DNA of 64,000 nt from Cyclospora cayetanensis. Taxonomy: Eukaryota; Apicomplexa; Conoidasida; Eucoccidiorida; Eimeriidae. The DNA is taken from NCBI RefSeq assembly GCF_002999335.1, contig NW_020312259.1, forward strand, positions 62,001 through 126,000. Reading direction: 5' to 3'. The notes below the pieces were generated by a model. That model did not search any database. It had not been told where the DNA came from and saw only the letters and a program-made list of their open reading frames with translations. Shown in pieces: positions 60,238 to 64,000 of the stretch. Each line of letters starts with the position of its first letter. Position 1 is the first letter of the stretch. Made by a program: the position numbers and the translations under genes.

Positions 60238-63219
60238 GGTTTATACGTGAATGCTTAGGCCCTGGGGTGTGTCGGTGTGCATGTATGGGTGTATAACTAG
60301 GGTTCGCTTGCTTCCCGATGTGTGTAGATACGTGAACACCCACCGGTATTTTCCGTGGGTGGGGATTTGGGCGCATACCAATCTAAAAGGAAAGTTGTAT
60401 ACCTACTTGCGTCATTTCTTAAACTTCGTTTTGCTTTCATTGCTTGCGTATCGATGTAGCATTCTTCCTTTATACGTACTCTTTTGTCCATCTGGCAGTG
60501 GATGCACAGAGTTATTACAAAAACGGAATCACCAGAGCTTGTCACAGCAGCCTGCCTCATATTTTTGCATGTCTGTGGTCTGCGAAACAGCATGTGTGCG
60601 TACTTCGGCTCACCATGCATATATTCGCTGCGAACACGCATACGTACGGCTCTAATTGCACATATACACACATGAAAATATGTGCAGGAGTTGATCAACG
60701 TGTGCATGCTGTGCTGGGTGTGTACACATGCATGCGTTTTCTGTAAGCATGCATGTTGTACGTTGATGCACCTTGCTTTTTCTGGATCTCTCCAAAGTGG
60801 CAGGAGGTGTATATGTACATGGTTATATGTAGCATTCGTTTCAGGGTTTTCAGAAGACATGTGAATGGAAAATGTTGTTTGGGAATTTCGATCTTTTTTC
60901 TTCACACCAGTACTACCGATTTTGATTTAAATCCAGTATCTTCTGGCTGTTGCTGGAAGAAACAGAGCGGAGTTGGTATCGTTGGGTGCCCCTACACTCG
61001 TAGTTGAAGTCCACGAATACTCCCGGGCGAAATGTTTTTCGTGAATAGCTGTGTACTTATGGTGTGGATATACACATATTTTCATAGATAGGTATACCCT
61101 GGCTATCTCCTGACACCCGATGATGGAGCAGCCGTCGCGGCTAAACTGATGAGAGATTTCTTAGAGCCTGTCTAATCCGTTTATGCCCTTCCCATATTGG
61201 AGGCATGTAGTGCGGGTACTTATGCCGCATACGTTACCTTAAAGTCGATTAGTCTATTGAATACGGCTTTATCTAGGATAGTGGCTCGAGGGCTTTTCGT
61301 GGAGTCTATTGGGGAGTGGGCCTTTACCACGCAGGTGTCCGCCTGGTGCCACTCAGATCTGCGCCTCTAAACGATGAATCTTGGCATAGAGTTCACACGT
61401 TGTAACTGCAGCTTATATCTGCACAATAGTCATTTGACCGTGTCCTGGTCGTTGCCAATGGCAGATACAGTTCATTTCCGCCTTTCGGGGGCAGTGGGAA
61501 GGTGCTAAATCGGCAGTCCGTGATGTTGGCCCACTGCTGTAAACTGAATGGCAATTCAGCAGAAACATCATGCCGCAACTAACACCAAAAGCTTACGTAG
61601 GGTGTTGTTACGGGGGTGAACTGGCTGTAGGTAGGGAAAAAGACAGGCGTCCATGGGGAGTCAACCTGAAGTGTCGTGGTGTATTTATGAATGCGCCTTA
61701 ATGCTAATGATCGTCATATTCTACCTGTCTAAAAGAATTAGTGCTGCCTTTGATGGCTACGGCAGTGGGGGGGGTGGCAGCGGCGCTTAATTCGAATTCC
61801 TCCGTCACTTCTGGTTTCTCCTCTACCACGGAAAAGTCAGCAAGAACATAATGTTTTTGTCTGGAGTTTTCTGCTCACCTACGATCCTGCACGCACATAA
61901 GCTATCATTCACTGGTGCCTGGAGAGAAAGGGAAAGACTTTGCTCCGTGGGTGTCATTAAGTCGATTATGCATAGGATTACCAGAAGTGTGGTGCCAACT
62001 TGCAGGAAGCTTGTGAAAGGTGATGTTTCTTTTGACCTCCTTCGATAAAAGCCTCTGGAGTCCTTTTCAAGTAGGGGATGCCAGGTGGGAGTTAAATTTC
62101 TGGGTTGCAGAGGGAACGAGTATGAACTAAGAACAAATGACAAAATGACAGCTGAGGCTGCGACCTTCATTGCTTTTGAGGTTTAGACGTTCTTGCATTG
62201 AAATGACCGTGAGCTATGCACGTTAGAAAGAAGCAGCGAAAGGTATTGAAGAGAGGAACAGGTCTGAGCTATGCAGTATACAGGCGGTACCTGTACACCT
62301 CGAAAATGTGTGTAGTGGATACCCTACCAGATCATTTCATTTCAGTTTATGATGACAACCATATGGAATGGGTATGAAAAAACTGCCAATTGTGGAAGAG
62401 AAACCAAAGGAAAGCAGTCCATTCTCTGGTTGAACTCCCGCACGTGATCCATTTTGTATCATGAACTACTACGCGAACCCTTGAGCTTTTAGCCTCTCAG
62501 ACTAAATGGTATTTTGCAAGTTGAGTATTGAATAGGATATTACACATAACATGTTAAAATGGGGACTTCTACTCAGAACAGAGGAAGCACAACTTGCACG
62601 TGTTACAATCAGCTGACTGCTGGAGAAACCTGGCCCATCTGAAAACAATTAAGCGAAAAGGTTTCGCGAATCGCATTTCATGAGCGAAGAAGTGAGTGGC
62701 TAGAGTGAACAACCGTGGATAATAGGAAGTGCTTCTCGAGAAACAAGATGGTGCAAAGTGCTGACCCTTGCAGGTGAGGCGCTGAGTCCACGGAAATTGT
62801 GGGGCATAATTAATGGTTTTGCGAGCATCTTGAAGTCTTACGCTCAACATGTAGGAGCTAGGCTAGAGAGCTCATTCCTTGCAACTGAACCGATCGGGTT
62901 GCGTTCGAGGTTAGGTTCGTGATGGTCACCATAAATGGACCACGGGGCGGCCCCCCCGATTAGCCTTCAAGGTTCTGGGCTAATACTCCTGATCCTTACA
63001 GCTGTTTAAACTCTTTATTTTAGCATATAAACACAAGATCAATGTGCTTTAGTGATGTTAGAAAGTCTGTTCCTCTGAATTCTTCATATTACCAGAGCGT
63101 CTACTCTACTTTGAGCAGCTCCAGTGTTTAATTGTGAATCCTATGCCCCAAACATTTTGTCACCAGCAGCATGTACACTCGCCACTAGACAGCGATTCAT
63201 TTCATTTATCCATATTTAG
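60238..63219. other. gene-poor region
   Basis: About 3 kb downstream of PEPCK without a supported gene. It has TG/CA-rich stretches (for example 60590-60740) and short frames only. The right end may hold the first exon of the SNM1-like gene, which I could not identify. Confidence 0.45.
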
Positions 63220-63821
63220 GGAGTTGCTTTGCCTGGCTTTGGGGCCCCTAGGGGCCCCACCTTGCCCCTGCAAACAAGAAAGACTGCACCCAAGACTATG
63301 GATGATTTCCAAGGACATATTGTAGCTGGAACCAGCCCTTTATTTCTTGTTGACCTATTTCGAAGGCTCCCCAAGGAAGTTGTCAACGAGCGAAATGCTC
63401 CCAACCGCGGGCCGCGTTCTCACGGGGCATGTGAGCCAGAGTTTGTTTTTTTTCTGTCACACTTTCATTCTGATCATTATTCAGGTCTAGGAAGGCAATG
63501 GAGAAGGGGTCCTGTCTGGTGCTCTACTGTAACAGGTGAGAGTTTAGGCATTGCGGCGCATCTCTGAGGGTTTAGGATTCCTCAAGGGAGAATGCTGCAG
63601 GAGATGTGTCACGTTACACTCCTGCATACAGCATCTTCTCATTGGTTCTGTTGGGAACTTAAGTGTAAGTTTAAGAGTTCGTGACTTAAACATGTTTTTA
63701 GGGAATCTAATTGAAAAGATTCTAGGAGTTCCTTCTAACATGGTTCTGCGGCTACCGATGGGCGAACCAGTGAAGGTTCACGGCATTCAGGTTACTCTCA
63801 TCGATGCGAACCACTGCCCAG
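63220..63821 (+). CDS. SNM1/Pso2-type metallo-beta-lactamase DNA repair nuclease (truncated by window edge)
   Basis: Two exons are visible: about 63220-63535 (ATG at 63298 is the first in frame) and 63702-63821; the gene runs past the right edge. Exon 1 has the metal-binding motif HFHSDHYSGL followed by GPVWCSTVTG. Exon 2 has NLIEKILGV, then VTLIDANHCPG, the second family motif. These match the DCLRE1/SNM1/Pso2 branch of beta-CASP nucleases (5'-exonucleases acting in interstrand cross-link repair), rather than CPSF73 or Artemis-only features, though Artemis cannot be excluded from this part. A splice acceptor before 63220 suggests an upstream exon. A GGGGCCCCTAGGGGCCCC palindrome (63241-63258) lies inside exon 1. 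Confidence 0.85.
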
Positions 63822-64000
63822 GTACATGCTTACCCAAGAAGGTTTAGCCTTAGCTGCTAGGCGCTACGCTCTGTGCCCTAGGGCGTATTTGAACATGAGG
63901 CGCATCCCCCGCACATAGATCGCATGCATAGGAGTCCGAGTATAGGGTGTGGAGCATAAGATTGGGGGGATTGAGTGTACAATTTTTCATTATTCAGGAG

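Overview
This window looks like nuclear DNA from a coccidian apicomplexan of the Eimeria/Cyclospora lineage. The evidence is spliced genes with many short exons and GT-AG introns, CAG trinucleotide tracts in both coding and non-coding DNA, scattered telomere-like TTTAGGG heptamers, and apicomplexan-type gene content (a dual-family immunophilin, ATP-type PEPCK with a mitochondrial presequence, a protozoan OMP decarboxylase). The genus is inferred from style, not from a database match. Nothing is arranged as a bacterial operon.

Layout. 0.2-2.3 kb: a six-exon putative type I membrane protein (+). 4.4-10.4 kb: importin subunit beta in at least 14 exons (+). 12.3-14.3 kb: orotidine-5'-phosphate decarboxylase in six exons (+). 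14.8-15.8 kb (-) and 16.2-17.4 kb (+): a divergent ribosomal protein pair, eL33 and uS10, sharing a 448-bp intergenic region. 18.3-19.5 kb: calmodulin (-). 22.5-26.2 kb: an FKBP-TPR-cyclophilin fusion of the FCBP57 type, 13 exons (+). 27.0-28.4 kb: single-exon CPBP/Rce1-type intramembrane protease (-). 29.7-33.4 kb: bromodomain protein with a poly-Q tail (+). 36.0-37.7 kb: secreted low-complexity protein (-), whose reading frame carries on downstream through in-frame stops to a hydrophobic C-terminus. 43.0-44.4 kb: Tubby-like protein (-). 45.0-47.3 kb: unknown secretory/membrane protein (-). 48.2-49.4 kb: mitochondrial acyl carrier protein (-). 52.1-54 kb: degenerate Ty3/gypsy-type retroelement (+). 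Its 3' part is repeated almost exactly 14.6 kb upstream (39.2-40.6 kb). 56.4-60.2 kb: PEPCK, nine exons (+). 63.2 kb to the right edge: start of an SNM1/Pso2-type metallo-beta-lactamase nuclease (+).

The stretches 19.5-22.5, 37.7-43.0, 49.4-56.3 and 60.2-63.2 kb are gene-poor and hold no gene I can support beyond retroelement remains.

Exon boundaries were placed by hand from homology and checked by phase. They close exactly for OMPDC, eL33, uS10, calmodulin, FCBP57, mACP and PEPCK, and for the 14 importin exons found. Three enzymes or carriers lack a family-defining residue: the phosphopantetheine serine of mACP is Cys, a catalytic Asp of OMPDC is Ala, and the catalytic Arg of the cyclophilin domain is Leu. 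These, plus the stop-interrupted frame at 35-37.7 kb and the near-identical retroelement block, are the most interesting items.
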